Shown here: piece by piece, positions 22,439 to 32,564 of the stretch
How the letters are laid out: the number at the start of each line of letters is the position of its first letter
Numbering within the stretch: position 1 is the first letter of the stretch
Position numbers and translations under genes: made by a program
Notes under the pieces: generated by a model
The model's database searches: none
The model's input: only the letters and a program-made list of their open reading frames with translations
What the model was told of the DNA's origin: nothing
From: Anastatus disparis
Lineage: Eukaryota; Arthropoda; Insecta; Hymenoptera; Eupelmidae
Direction: 5' to 3'
Length of the DNA: 64,000 nt
NCBI GenBank assembly: GCA_017163975.1
Contig: JAFFSR010000374.1
Location: 1,722,501-1,786,500 of the forward strand

Positions 22439-23287
22439 TTAAATTATAATATCATTTTGGCAGTGCACCGGATCCAACGCACAATCCGGGCAAAGCCACA
22501 ACCCGCACGAATCACACCTTTGCCACAGACGGACACTCTGTCTATAAAAGGGCTTCGCACAGCCCCAGCACACGTCATGACCTCTACGTGGGCGTTCTAA
22601 TGTGGGATCCGCGCGACGATGAGGTCGAGGTATTATCCTCTCCAATTCTTGTCGTTGCTCTCTTACTCTCCTTAAATCCCGTTGTAGACGTCGTAAACTA
22701 CGCTTTCTCTCTAAACGTAATTTTGCAATACGTGCACGCCAATAGAGGCGTACTACACCAAGCACATTGTGTTGACGAGCCTCATCTGCTCGACACCTAT
22801 GGTAGCGTTGTACCAGTTCGGCCTCATCTACTTCTTCATCCTCCTCATCTTCTTCATCCTCCTCATCTTCTTCTTCTACCTCCATCGCCTGTGGAGCATA
22901 ATCAGGATCAACTTCATCTTCATTGGACTCGTATCCTGAGTCGCTGTTGTCTTCTTCTTCTAGATTATTATTTTCCATTTCTTCTCTGCCTTCTTCAATT
23001 TCATTTTGCAGCATCACTTCTCTGGCTTCTTCTACCTCATTTTGCTGCATCACTGCTCCACCTTCTTCTACCTCATTTTGCACCATCACATCGTTCACCA
23101 CTTCGTTCACTGGGTTGTCCAATATCACCCAGTAATTGGGCACAAAAACATTAGCTACACCGTAATTAATGAAATTTACGAGTGGTGCTATATTCACCGA
23201 GTTCTCAAGTACCTGGACATCGTCGTCCAGTACTTGAACTTCGTCGTCGTCGTCGATGACGATCGGTGATGGTGGTTGATTGAACAT
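22439..23287 (-). CDS. Acidic protein with SIM-like motifs and C-terminal zinc finger (accessory, unknown)
   Basis: 282 residues, open from ATG at 23287. Residues 8-28 hold three hydrophobic-acidic motifs (IVIDDDD, VQVLDDD, VQVLE) of the SUMO-interaction type. Residues ~66-111 are four ~14-residue repeats (VMxQNEVEEG-like). 111-157 is almost all Glu/Asp and contains DSGYES (116-121), a fit to the DSGxxS beta-TrCP phosphodegron. 161-237 is Arg-rich and probably helical. The end has C240/C243, C258/C261, C266/C269 and C276 around W255 and W264, resembling a PHD- or RING-like finger though without a clear ligand histidine. SIMs plus a C-terminal finger recall SUMO-targeted ubiquitin ligases; that is inference. 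It is the leftmost gene, opposite in strand to the core genes, and unbroken. Confidence 0.72.
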   Translation of the reverse strand: MFNQPPSPIVIDDDDEVQVLDDDVQVLENSVNIAPLVNFINYGVANVFVPNYWVILDNPVNEVVNDVMVQNEVEEGGAVMQQNEVEEAREVMLQNEIEEGREEMENNNLEEEDNSDSGYESNEDEVDPDYAPQAMEVEEEDEEDEEDEEDEEVDEAELVQRYHRCRADEARQHNVLGVVRLYWRARIAKLRLERKRSLRRLQRDLRRVREQRQELERIIPRPHRRADPTLERPRRGHDVCWGCAKPFYRQSVRLWQRCDSCGLWLCPDCALDPVHCQNDIII

Positions 23288-23324
23288 TTTTCTTTTTGAT
23301 TATTACAGATTGTCGACTTATCGA

Positions 23325-23370
23325 GGACTGATCGCGGCTCCAAGTCCACGATCATAAAAAGTATAATTTC
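23325..23370 (-). promoter_or_regulatory. Candidate promoter of the left accessory gene
   Basis: On the minus strand a TATA-like ATTATACTTTTTATG lies about 30 bases before ATCAGTCC, a fit to the arthropod initiator TCAKTY. The start codon follows ~45 bases later. Weak TATA but good initiator and spacing. Confidence 0.45.
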
Positions 23371-23749
23371 CACCCCGAATGCTTAAAAATATTTTCAAGT
23401 TCGCACGGTAAAATTAATAATTTGAAATTTTTTTCCTCGTAGAAAAGATTCAAACTGCAGTTTTAAGAATTATATTCTACAGTAAAGTTAAAATTAAGAA
23501 TTATGTTACAAATTTAAGACGCAAAATTGATATTAGAGAAAACACATGATACCCCAATCTATAGAAAAAGTTTTTATTCTATCACTAACTCGGGTGTACA
23601 GTGATGATTTGTCTAAAATAACCCTAACGTAGTGTGAGAAAAGAATTTAATAAAGAAGACCCAAGGTCGCTGATTTTGTAAAATTACAAAATCTTTATCT
23701 GTGGTTTACAAGAATAAACTCACAAAACTTTGGAATGAATTTAATTCGT

Positions 23750-24055
23750 ATATTCACTTGAAAATAATGATAAAATTTAAAACATTACACGTAATAAAGC
23801 TATTACGTTTAATTGAATTTAATTTTTGAAAATCTATCAACTATCGGTTATTAACGATATTAAAATGATAAAAAGTATAGCATTAGATAGACAGTAAAGT
23901 TTTGTATTCAAAATAAATTTAAATTTATAGAAACCAATAATTATCGGGAATTAACGATATTAAAATGATAAAAAAGTATCAGGAGAATAGAAGGCAGAAG
24001 AAAGTATAATATTAACTTAACATTAGATAGACAGTCAAGTTCCTCTATATATATG

Positions 24056-24097
<42 letters not shown>

Positions 24098-24309
24098 TAA
24101 TTTGCATACTCATATGCAAATAAGAATGATCAAGATTTAAAACATTACATGTAATAAACTTGTTGCATTTAAAATAAATTTAAATTTATAAAAATCAATA
24201 ATTATCGGGAATTAATAATATTAAAATGATAAAAAAGTATCAGGAGAGCAGAAGGCAAAAGAAAGTATAACATTAACTTAACATTAAGTTAGATAGACAG
24301 TAGAGTTCC

Positions 24310-24350
<41 letters not shown>

Positions 24351-24404
24351 AGAGAGAGAGAGACATATATATATATATATATAGAAGTCATAAATAAATG
24401 TGCG

Positions 24405-24489
<85 letters not shown>

Positions 24490-24495
24490 AAACAC

Positions 24496-24536
<41 letters not shown>

Positions 24537-24800
24537 ATAACAATAGAAATTTAATAAGACCTCAGGATATTTAACTGAATATGGTCTACAATGTCATAAA
24601 AGTATACATGGTAATGAGTAAGTGTATTACTTACACAATGTTTATGCACAAATAACATACAATGCGTTACCCATATGCAAATGATAGATGTATTGAAATT
24701 CAATTTTTATGTAAAAAACAAGAGATTATTACGAAAAAATAATAAAAAGTATCAGGATAGTAGAAAGTAGAAGAGCATAACATTCATATCTTTTACAATA
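23750..24800. repeat. Direct repeats and microsatellites inside the Polinton
   Basis: A unit containing AACGATATTAAAATGATAAA, AGTATCAGGAGA and GATAGACAGT occurs near 23855, 23945 and 24205, with a shorter trace near 24745. (TA)n tracts lie at 24054-24092, 24309-24346 and 24497-24533, and a (CA)n tract at 24408-24487. 23371-25258 as a whole holds no gene that I recognise. Confidence 0.65.
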
Positions 24801-25258
24801 ACTATATATATATTTATTATTATAATTTAAATAAAATGTTATGTAGTTATTCTACTTATACTAAATATATGTAAATATATACATATATGCAAATAAGTAT
24901 TAATTATATGCAGAATATATGTAAATATATACAAATTGTTTCAGTACGAATGATGTAGGTTGAGCAATTAACGCCTCTTTACTTAAGACACACACTAGCT
25001 AGGTGGACGATATAGAACACGCCCAAGTGTGATCGCGTTACATGAAAAAATTCCCGCCTACTCGTAAGCGAAATGATGGTGAATTATATGCATTCTGATT
25101 TATATTTACATGTACGCCGGTCCACGATTCGCGCCAAACTGACATTATTTTACATGTGTTGGCGGATTTAAATATCAAATTGAGATGATTCTTGAAATAT
25201 TAAATGTTGCGCACATACTGCCCCTTCGTCACCCCTCATTCCTACTTCTAAATCGTAC

Positions 25259-25295
25259 TATAAATACGCGAAGATTGACAGGTCTGATTAACAGT
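25259..25295 (+). promoter_or_regulatory. TATA-box promoter of the spliced accessory gene
   Basis: TATAAATA at 25259-25266, with TCTGATTAACAGTTAAAG about 30 bases downstream as the likely start-site region, and the first ATG at 25338. Confidence 0.6.
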
Positions 25296-25337
25296 TAAAG
25301 TTCAACGTTCCAGAGAAGAAGATCAACACGAAGTAAG

Positions 25338-26377
25338 ATGGTTAGAAAAAATTTACTTAAAGTCTTGATAAATATTGTTCATATAGCATTAGTTCGAGAG
25401 CCGCAAATAAAATTATTTTGCAATAATTCATGGCGCAAAAGTCTAAATATTTGCGCCAATAATGAATTATTAAAAAAAATTAAATTTATCTTAGGACTTT
25501 GCGGACTACGTACCTTAGCTTATATGTTTAAGCGAGGTATTTTTAACGATAATGAAATACTTGACATTGCTGGTCGTTGTATTAAAAGCAGAGGGATGCA
25601 AGATGCGTCACAAGTCAGGCTTCTCATGTTACATCACCGTGTTATTAAAGGTAAGTTATTCATAATTTCTTTTACCGTTTAAAAGCTTGTATCTTTTTTC
25701 TTTACGACCGTAGAATTTCGCTATAAAATACTTTTTTGTTGTGAATAAAATAATAAATCTGAAAACATGATTTGCAAGAAAATATCAGCTTCGGATCAAT
25801 AATCAATAACCAATAAACTTTTTGTTTATGATCACAGAATTTCGCGGGATAAGACTTTTTTGTTAAAAATAGTGCAACTAAACAGATTTTACATAAATTT
25901 TACAGACCTGCAAAATATGATGGAGGACAGTAGTGGGGATGAACTGTTGATAAGGCTTCTGACCGAAGAAGAAGATGTATCTGATTCGAGAGATCTTGTG
26001 CTACTACACCTCCCGAAGAGGTAAGAGAAGTCATAAATGTCTCTGAAACTATCCCAAACTTTGCGGTGGAGGGGATAAATAATAATACAGCAGCGCCACC
26101 ACCTTTTGAACCGATGCCTGGTTGCTCTTGGTTGGGTGATGATGAGAGACAGTCATCAATGGCGATCAATAATAACGGGCAGAATACACTTAATACGATG
26201 ATTTCATCTGAATCACCAGGTACAGAGAGAATACAGGTTGATTTAAGGAGATGTAAAATGGACACTACACCTATACTCATAAATATTTACTATCTTTTTA
26301 TTTCATTGCATATTTTTAAGAAAATAAATGCTTTAGTTTGTAATATGTACCATAAAGATTATTCAATTAAATTTTAA
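25338..26377 (+). pseudogene. Spliced accessory gene of unknown function, probably frameshifted
   Basis: Exon 1 (25338-25651) encodes ~105 mostly helical residues rich in Leu, Ile, Lys and Arg, ending at a strong donor (AAAG|GTAAGT). A good acceptor (TTTTACAG|ACC) at about 25904 begins exon 2, which stays in frame to encode an acidic segment (MMEDSSGDELL...LTEEED) but meets TAA at ~26023. The next frame carries a Pro-rich segment (APPPFEPMPGCSWL) and runs to 26377. One base lost or gained near 25990 would explain this. It sits directly upstream of polB and may be its N-terminal part or a separate gene. The final codons lie in the left arm of the palindrome that follows. I do not recognise the protein. 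Confidence 0.5.
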
Positions 26378-26754
26378 AATAAATTCATTTATTAATTTCT
26401 TAAAATTTTAAATTTCTTGTACAAAATCTAAAAATTTTAATATGGTCAATGTCCCAATCGCTACTCACGAACCTATTACTAACCGCTCAATGTTATTTAG
26501 ATACCAAAAATTTTTTAACAATGAGTAGCTAGTGATAGGTTCGTGAGTAGCGATTGGGACATTGACCATATATAAATATTGGAACATTAAAATTTTTAAA
26601 ACTAATGAATGAATTTATTTGAAAATTTAACTGAATGATCTTTATGGTAAATACTACAAGCTAAAGCATTTCTTTTCCTCAAGTTTTGCAATATAATGAA
26701 AAAACTAGTCAAATTCATGAAAGCAGGGATGGTGTCCGTTTTACATCTCCTTAA
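26243..26754. repeat. ~510-bp palindrome between accessory gene and polB
   Basis: Arms of about 250 bp with almost no loop. Outer ends TTAAGGAGATGTAAAA and its inverse TTTACATCTCCTTAA; inner part GGTCAATGTCCCAATCGCTA at 26443-26462 mirrored by TAGCGATTGGGACATTGACC at 26550-26569. The inner ~36 bp are perfect and the outer arms diverge. The left arm includes the last codons of the preceding gene, and the right arm carries an inverted, decayed version of the same codons (LRRCK). Confidence 0.85.
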
Positions 26755-26789
26755 GCGTAAATTTATAAATCATACATTTTCACGTAATT

Positions 26790-29700
26790 TTGGTATATCA
26801 TATTGAAGACAAATATCTTCAACAGGGAGATGGTACTACTACTCAGAACCACATTACGATTCATGAAGAATCATCGCGATATTACCGACAATTTAAGTTA
26901 CAAGGTAGACAATTAAGAGTGTCAATATTGCCCCCACCACCTAATGCGAATGTGTATACGTGGTTTGAGGCAGAAAAAAATGATTTATATCGTCATGTGT
27001 GTGAAAATGCGCGACCTTCAGATTATATCGGTATAACTATAAACTCTGACCGATTTGTTCACGGTTCTTTATGGATCTCTTTTAGATTGGTTCGTGATTT
27101 TTCACCGACAGATCTACTCGAGTTATTAGCTTCTGTAGCACAGAGTAATGACAATTTTGAAATCGATGATGTTTTAAACGTGAAAGTCAGCATTGTTTCT
27201 AAACCAAAGGGACGCGGTCGGGTATCACTCACTAGCGAATCAGTTTTCAAGAAATCCATTCTAAATATTCAAAATACCGACAATCTTTGCCTTCCACGCT
27301 CGCTAGTCGCTGCTCATGTATATGCTATACGTGGTCAGATGCGCAGTGGTATTCACCATGACAGGTGGAATAGAATAAGACACCACACAGCACAATATCA
27401 GAAAGTGCAAGCGTTGAAACTTGTCAAAGCTGCGAGAGTTACGATACCCGAAACAGGTTGTGGTATCGAAGAAATAAAATTATTTCAAGAATATTATGCG
27501 CTTTTCGGCGTTGCGATAGTTGTTTATTCTTTTCAAAACTTTGCTCGAGGCTATAAACCACTTTACGATGGTGCACGTTTTGTACACGATGTTGGTAATG
27601 TAGTTAGACATACCTTAAATATAATGTATTACGAAAATTCTAATCATTACCAGCCAATTTTAAATTTACTCGCAGCAGCTGGCAGCTGTGGCTACTGCAT
27701 ACCTTGTAATAAAAAGTTTAGTCATCAAAAAAATCATAAATGTCCACAAAAATGCTGTAAATGTTTTCAGAGTGCCCCTTGCGATATAAATCAGGAAAAA
27801 ATAAAATGTATTCAATGCACTAGAGATTTTTACGGTAATGTTTATCTGGAAAATCATAAAATCTCAAAATTTTTTGATAGTTTTCGGTCGGTATGCGAGA
27901 GCATAAAAATTTGTCGTTTGTGCAGTAAAACAGTTCGAATGTGCGATAAAGATCCACATAATTGTAATACGATATTTTGCAAAATATGTAATCGTAAAAT
28001 ACCGATAGAACACCTTTGTTACATGCAACCCTTTATCAGCAAAAAAGGATTTGCAACCAATAAAAAGAATATACTTTATTTATTTTATGATTTTGAGACT
28101 CAACAATCGGAAATTATCTCGGGTGCTGATGGTGAAAAAATAAGTTTGCATGTACCAAACTTGTGTGTTGTACAACAAGTATGTAATTATTGTTTGGATG
28201 ATGAAAATATAACAAATTCTTGCGAAATATGTGGTATACGCGAATACGTGTTTGAAATCGGCCCTGTAAAACAGCTAGTTGATTTGGCCTTAGCAACAAG
28301 AAAAAGTTTTAAGCAAATTATTTGTATAGCCCACAATGCACAGGGTTTTGATGCGCAATTTATTCTCAAGCATTTGACAGAACGTACAGATATTAGAGAT
28401 AAGCCAGATGTAATTTTAAACGGGTCAAAAATAATCATAATGGAAATTTCAACCGTTAAATTCATAGACAGCTTAAATTACTTACACATGAGTTTAGCTG
28501 CACTACCAAAAGCTTACGGTCTTGCTAATATCGAGAAAGGTACGTTTCCTCATTTGTTTAACACACCAGAGAATTAAAATTACGTTGGAGAAATGCCACC
28601 TGTGTGGTCTTTTTCACCAGATTCGATGAAGGTCGATGAGCGACGAGAATTTATACAGTGGTATAATGAAAAAAAAAATGAAAATTATATATTTAATTTT
28701 AAAAATGAGATTATAAAATACTGTAGACAAGATGTAAAAATTTTACGATTAGCATGTTTGGCCTTTCGCAAAACCTTCATAGAATGTGGTAATACAGATC
28801 CATTCGCAGAGTGCGCCACCATCGTATCATCTTGTATGCGTGTATATAGAAAAAATTTTTTACAAAAAGACACTATAGGAATCATACCTCAGGGTGGTTA
28901 TAGACAAGCAAACAAGCAGTCTATAAAGGCGATGCGGTGGCTGTGTTGGATGGAAAATGTGCTGAATCATCAAATTCGGTATACTGTCCGAGCTCGAGAA
29001 AAGAGACTTCCCGAGGGCCCTCTAGTGGATGGATACTGCGAACTTGAAAACGGTACGAAAATTGTTTTACAATTCCACGGGTGTTATTGGCATGGCTGTG
29101 TATGGTGTTATACAGTGAACCGTGACTCACGCCTCGTAAACGGTGAAAATATGGACAAACGTTTCGAGAGAACCACGCGAATATCCGAAAAGATAAGAAG
29201 CCACGGCTATCAACTAATAGAAAAGTGGGAATGTGATTTTGATCATGAGTACTCACAGAACGAAAGTATGAAGACGTATATCGATAATAAAACACGAAAT
29301 TGGCATGAACCGTTAAATCCTCGAGAAGCATTTTTCGGTGGTCATACGGGTAATACAGTCAAAATTTACGATGCAAAAGAGGGTGAGAAAATAAAATACG
29401 TAGACGTGTTCATTATATCCATATATCTGTAAATACGGTCGATATCCCGTTGGTCATCCTACTCTTTACGTGGGTGAAGATGAGTGTCGCTCTCTGGTGG
29501 GTCAAACAAATAATATAAGTCACGTTGAAGGTCTTATTAAATGCGAAGTATTGCCGCCGTGAAATATATATCATGCTGTACTACCCGTTAAAATGCATAA
29601 TAAGCTTTTGTTTCCGCTGTGTCGAACGTGTGCCGAATCAATGTATACAGCAGATTGTGACCATTAAATCCTGATGATCGAGTTTTTATCGGCACGTGGG

Positions 29701-30716
29701 TTGCTGACGAGTTGAAAAAAGCTGTTCAGATGGGTTATATCATCAGAAAAATATTTGAAATATGGTCTTATAAAATTACTCAGTACAACAAAGCCACGGG
29801 TCAGGGTGGTCTATTTCCAACTTATATCGATAAATTTTTCGCTGAGAAAACTTACGCGTCGGGTTACCCTTCGGAATGTGCTAACGGTGATGAAAACGCG
29901 ATTGCTGGATATATTGAGGTATTTGTGCAACAAGAGGGCATTAAATTAGACAAAACTCGAATAAAATATAACGCTGGTCTGAGATCTGTAGCAAAACTCT
30001 GTTTAAATTCATTGTGGGGTAAATTTGGTCAACGAGAGAATATGCCAAAGACTGAAGTGATAGATGATTCACAGAGATTTTTTGAATTACTCTGCAGTGT
30101 CGAGACCGAGGTCGACTCAATTTTACCGATCAATGAGACGACAATTTATGTAAGTTGGCACAACAAAGAATCGGCTGTTGAGCCATCAACATTGTGTAAC
30201 GTTGTCGTAGCCGCTTATACCACAGCCTTGGCACGTTTTAAACTCTACGAAGAATTGCAACCGCTGGGTGAACGTGTATTGTATTACGATACAGACTCTA
30301 TTGTGTATGTAAGTCGCGTGGGTGAGTACGATGCGAAAAGAGGGCCGTTCTTGGGTGACTTGACCGACGAATTGGCCTGTTATGGTCTTGGCACAAGCAT
30401 CACATCATTCGTCTCTGGAGGACCCAAATTTTACGGATATAAATATTTGACACCAGATGGCGTTGAAGGATGTGTTTGCAAAATCAAGGGTATAAGACTT
30501 AATTCGTCGGTGAGTCAGAAAATAAACTTTGATTCTATACGAGATTTTATTACTGGTAAAATACCGCCACTTTTTGCAAACTATGACGCTATTAGACGCA
30601 CACGATTTCACGATGTTATAACACGGCCCGAATGTAAAATATGCAAGCCTGTGTACTCAAAGAGACGATTTGTGAATAACGAGATTAGCTATCCATACGG
30701 TTATAAGTCTAATTAA
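26790..30716 (+). pseudogene. polB: Protein-primed family B DNA polymerase with OTU-like N-terminal domain (broken)
   Basis: Replicates the element's linear genome. The N-terminal part has an OTU-protease-like pair, D164-N-L-C167 and H286-Y. Residues 300-410 are Cys/His-rich. Exonuclease motifs: YDFE (434), HNxxxxFD (515-521) and YxxxD at ~28724. Polymerase motif A (SLYP) is at ~29410, motif B (KLCLNSLWGKFG) at ~29994, motif C (YYDTDS) at ~30283 and GPKFYGYK at ~30421. Four lesions: in-frame TAA at 28575-28577, frameshift at ~29409 inside motif A, TGA at 29560-29562, frameshift at ~29664-29667. There is no ATG near the N terminus; the acceptor-like CTTCAACAG|GG near 26823 suggests an upstream exon. 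All catalytic motifs remain readable, so decay is recent. Confidence 0.92.
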
Positions 30717-30846
30717 TAATAAATTATTGTAAATATATTATCACTAAAGCGAATATATGATACAGGATAAAGAGAGAGAATTAAAACACAAACTATTTTG
30801 AAATAAATTTTTATATTTTATAAAAATGTAAAACGGAAAAATAAAT

Positions 30847-31062
30847 TTATTTTCTATTAATTGAGTGGTCATCAATTTTTTTCAAAAGCACAGGTTCCAG
30901 AATAATCCGCATCCTTTCCACCCTCATTCTGAATCTTTCTTTATCACGAGCCGCTTGCTCCCACTCTCCACGTCGCGCTGTACGACTCGCATAGTCCCAC
31001 ACGCGTATCACATGAATTTCCGGCTTACCCTCTTTGAAATGCACTTGTTTTGTTTGATTCAT
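30847..31062 (-). CDS. PPP1R15/GADD34-like PP1-recruiting protein (putative)
   Basis: 71 residues, ATG at 31062. It has a PP1-docking RVxF-type motif (K5-Q-V-H-F9), then W22 and ARRGEWEQAARD (29-40) with RF at 43-44. This is the order and spacing of the conserved C-terminal core of PPP1R15 proteins (RVxF, W...A..ARxGxWExxARDRxRF), which bind PP1 and present phosphorylated eIF2-alpha for dephosphorylation. Some large DNA viruses carry similar short proteins that undo stress-induced translation arrest. The protein is almost nothing but that core. It lies between polB and the ATPase, on the opposite strand to both, has a TATA/initiator pair (31213-31245), and is unbroken although its neighbours are not. 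Family call is from motif pattern only; function in the insect cell is inferred. Confidence 0.75.
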   Translation of the reverse strand: MNQTKQVHFKEGKPEIHVIRVWDYASRTARRGEWEQAARDKERFRMRVERMRIILEPVLLKKIDDHSINRK

Positions 31063-31212
31063 CGTTCACTGTACTTTTTGTAGACTCTCTTTTCTATAAA
31101 ATTGTTGAGAATCAAAAATTTAAATCTGATAAATTCTTTGATACAAATTTATTACCTTTTTCAATTTCTTGGTTATTGCTCACGATAGCAGCACTTTTTC
31201 AAGACTAACCAG

Positions 31213-31245
31213 CACTGACCGTTTACCAACGCTTTTAATTTTATA
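31213..31245 (-). promoter_or_regulatory. Arthropod core promoter for the PPP1R15-like gene
   Basis: On the minus strand TATAAAAT (31245-31238) is followed 27 bases later by TCAGTG (31218-31213), matching the arthropod initiator at the canonical spacing. Transcription would start near 31216 and give a ~155-base leader. Confidence 0.65.
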
Positions 31246-31253
31246 CTATAAAT

Positions 31254-31285
31254 GGTGGTGGTGGTGGTGGTGGTGGGGTGGGGGT
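31254..31285 (+). repeat. GGT microsatellite
   Basis: (GGT)n grading into GGGGTGGGGG, in the divergent region between the PPP1R15-like gene and the ATPase. The rest of 31286-31536 is non-coding and includes a GC-rich CGCGCGCCGCCGCC stretch near 31427. Confidence 0.7.
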
Positions 31286-31536
31286 ATCAATTATAAGTAG
31301 GTGATTAATACTTATTTGGCTCTTTCAGCCATATAGCTAAAGAGCGGAATAATGCTGGCGTCAGACAGCTATATGGCTAATCAGCTAAACGATCGGCTAG
31401 CGCCAGCACGATAATGCTCGCACACGCGCGCGCCGCCGCCGCCCCCACTCTTGCTCATCACTCTTAATGATCGTATATGTAGAATGGTTCGAGGATTTGA
31501 TGAGGTTAGTAATAGAAGTTTAGCAGCAGCGGTAAC

Positions 31537-32214
31537 ATGGATGTTTGCAGGTGGGTGCATCCGTGGACTTTGATGATTTGTGGACCCAGCTCGTGTGGTA
31601 AAACAGTATTCGTGAAGAATTTTTTGCATCACATTGATCGCATGAGTGATACAAAATTCGAGCGTATACTCTTGTACTATACCGAGTGGCAGCCAATTTA
31701 CAAGGAGTTGGCCGAGGGTATCGAATTTCACGAGGGTTAACCAAAGAGCGAAGACTATGCCAATGATCCACGAGCAAAACTCTTGATTCTCGACGATCTG
31801 ATGAGAGAATCGTCCAACAGATCTGTAGTAAATCTCTTTACCAAAGGCAGTCATAACAATAACTTGAGCGTCATCTTTATCTCGCAAAATCTCTTTCATC
31901 AAGGTCAGCGAGAAATTTCTTTAAACTCTAATTACATCGTGGTATTTAAAAATCCACGCGATCGAGCGCAAATAAATCATCTGGCGCGCCAAGTCTGCCC
32001 CGAGGAGCCTCGTTTTTTGCAAGAGGCATATCTCGATGCCACAGCACAACCACACGGCTATTTGTTCATAGATCTGAAACAGGGTACGCCTGAAAATGTG
32101 AGATTTCGTACTTGTATATTTCCGTTTGACAAACATCAGTACGTTTATGTGCCTCGTTGCAAACCCATAAAAGCTGGTGCTCGCTCGAATAATGTACCAG
32201 TTGTACGATTGTAA
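31537..32214 (+). pseudogene. Genome packaging ATPase, FtsK/HerA (A32-like) type, one in-frame stop
   Basis: Pumps the genome into the capsid in polinto-like viruses. Walker A GPSSCGKT at ~31582-31605 and Walker B LLILDDLM at ~31771-31788; the downstream QNLFHQGQR segment and the Gln/Asn-rich sensor region are typical of the family. A single TAA at 31738-31740 splits a 225-codon frame; frame is kept on both sides. The stop codon of the gene overlaps the ATG of the next by ATG-context TAATGG (32212-32216). Confidence 0.9.
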
Positions 32215-32564
32215 TGGAGCCGGTAAGACATAGTCGTAGCAGCAGCAGACCAATTCCAGAAAAGTACTGGACTCAGCTACATGTTTTGTGTAAAATCGAA
32301 CTTTCTCAACTCAAGGCCATATTACGCGAAGCAAATTCCAAACTTATAACGTTCATTTGCGAGTGTGCTTTGAACATTTTACGTGGAAATATTCCATTCA
32401 GCAAATATCATAAGAAACAATTGCGAAAAGTCGCACCACTGTTGCGAAAACTCGCTAAACCGGGTATTTTGGAGGTAAAAAGGAAATCGGTGGTAAAATC
32501 AGCATATTTACTACGGCTAATTGTGAAACCTGTTTTATCGGCATGGAGTACGCAAGAAAAATGA
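32214..32564 (+). CDS. Small conserved Polinton protein
   Basis: 116 residues, basic. The core KLITFICECALNILRGNIPF followed by a Lys/Arg-rich helix is of a kind repeatedly found next to the ATPase in animal Polintons; its role is not established (a minor virion or core protein is possible). It overlaps the preceding stop and the following start (32543). The C terminus may be altered, since it lacks the usual Gly-rich hydrophobic tail. Unbroken. Confidence 0.65.
   Translation: MEPVRHSRSSSRPIPEKYWTQLHVLCKIELSQLKAILREANSKLITFICECALNILRGNIPFSKYHKKQLRKVAPLLRKLAKPGILEVKRKSVVKSAYLLRLIVKPVLSAWSTQEK

Noticed and set aside
22588..23154. 188-codon plus-strand frame opposite the acidic zinc-finger gene
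   Set aside because: His/Leu/Pro-rich shadow of the minus-strand gene's Glu/Asp repeats.
24284..24497. Cys/Val-only ORFs on the minus strand
   Set aside because: Translation of the (CA)n and (TA)n tracts.
31381..31902. 173-codon minus-strand frame over the ATPase
   Set aside because: Antisense of the packaging ATPase, whose Walker motifs fix the plus strand as coding.
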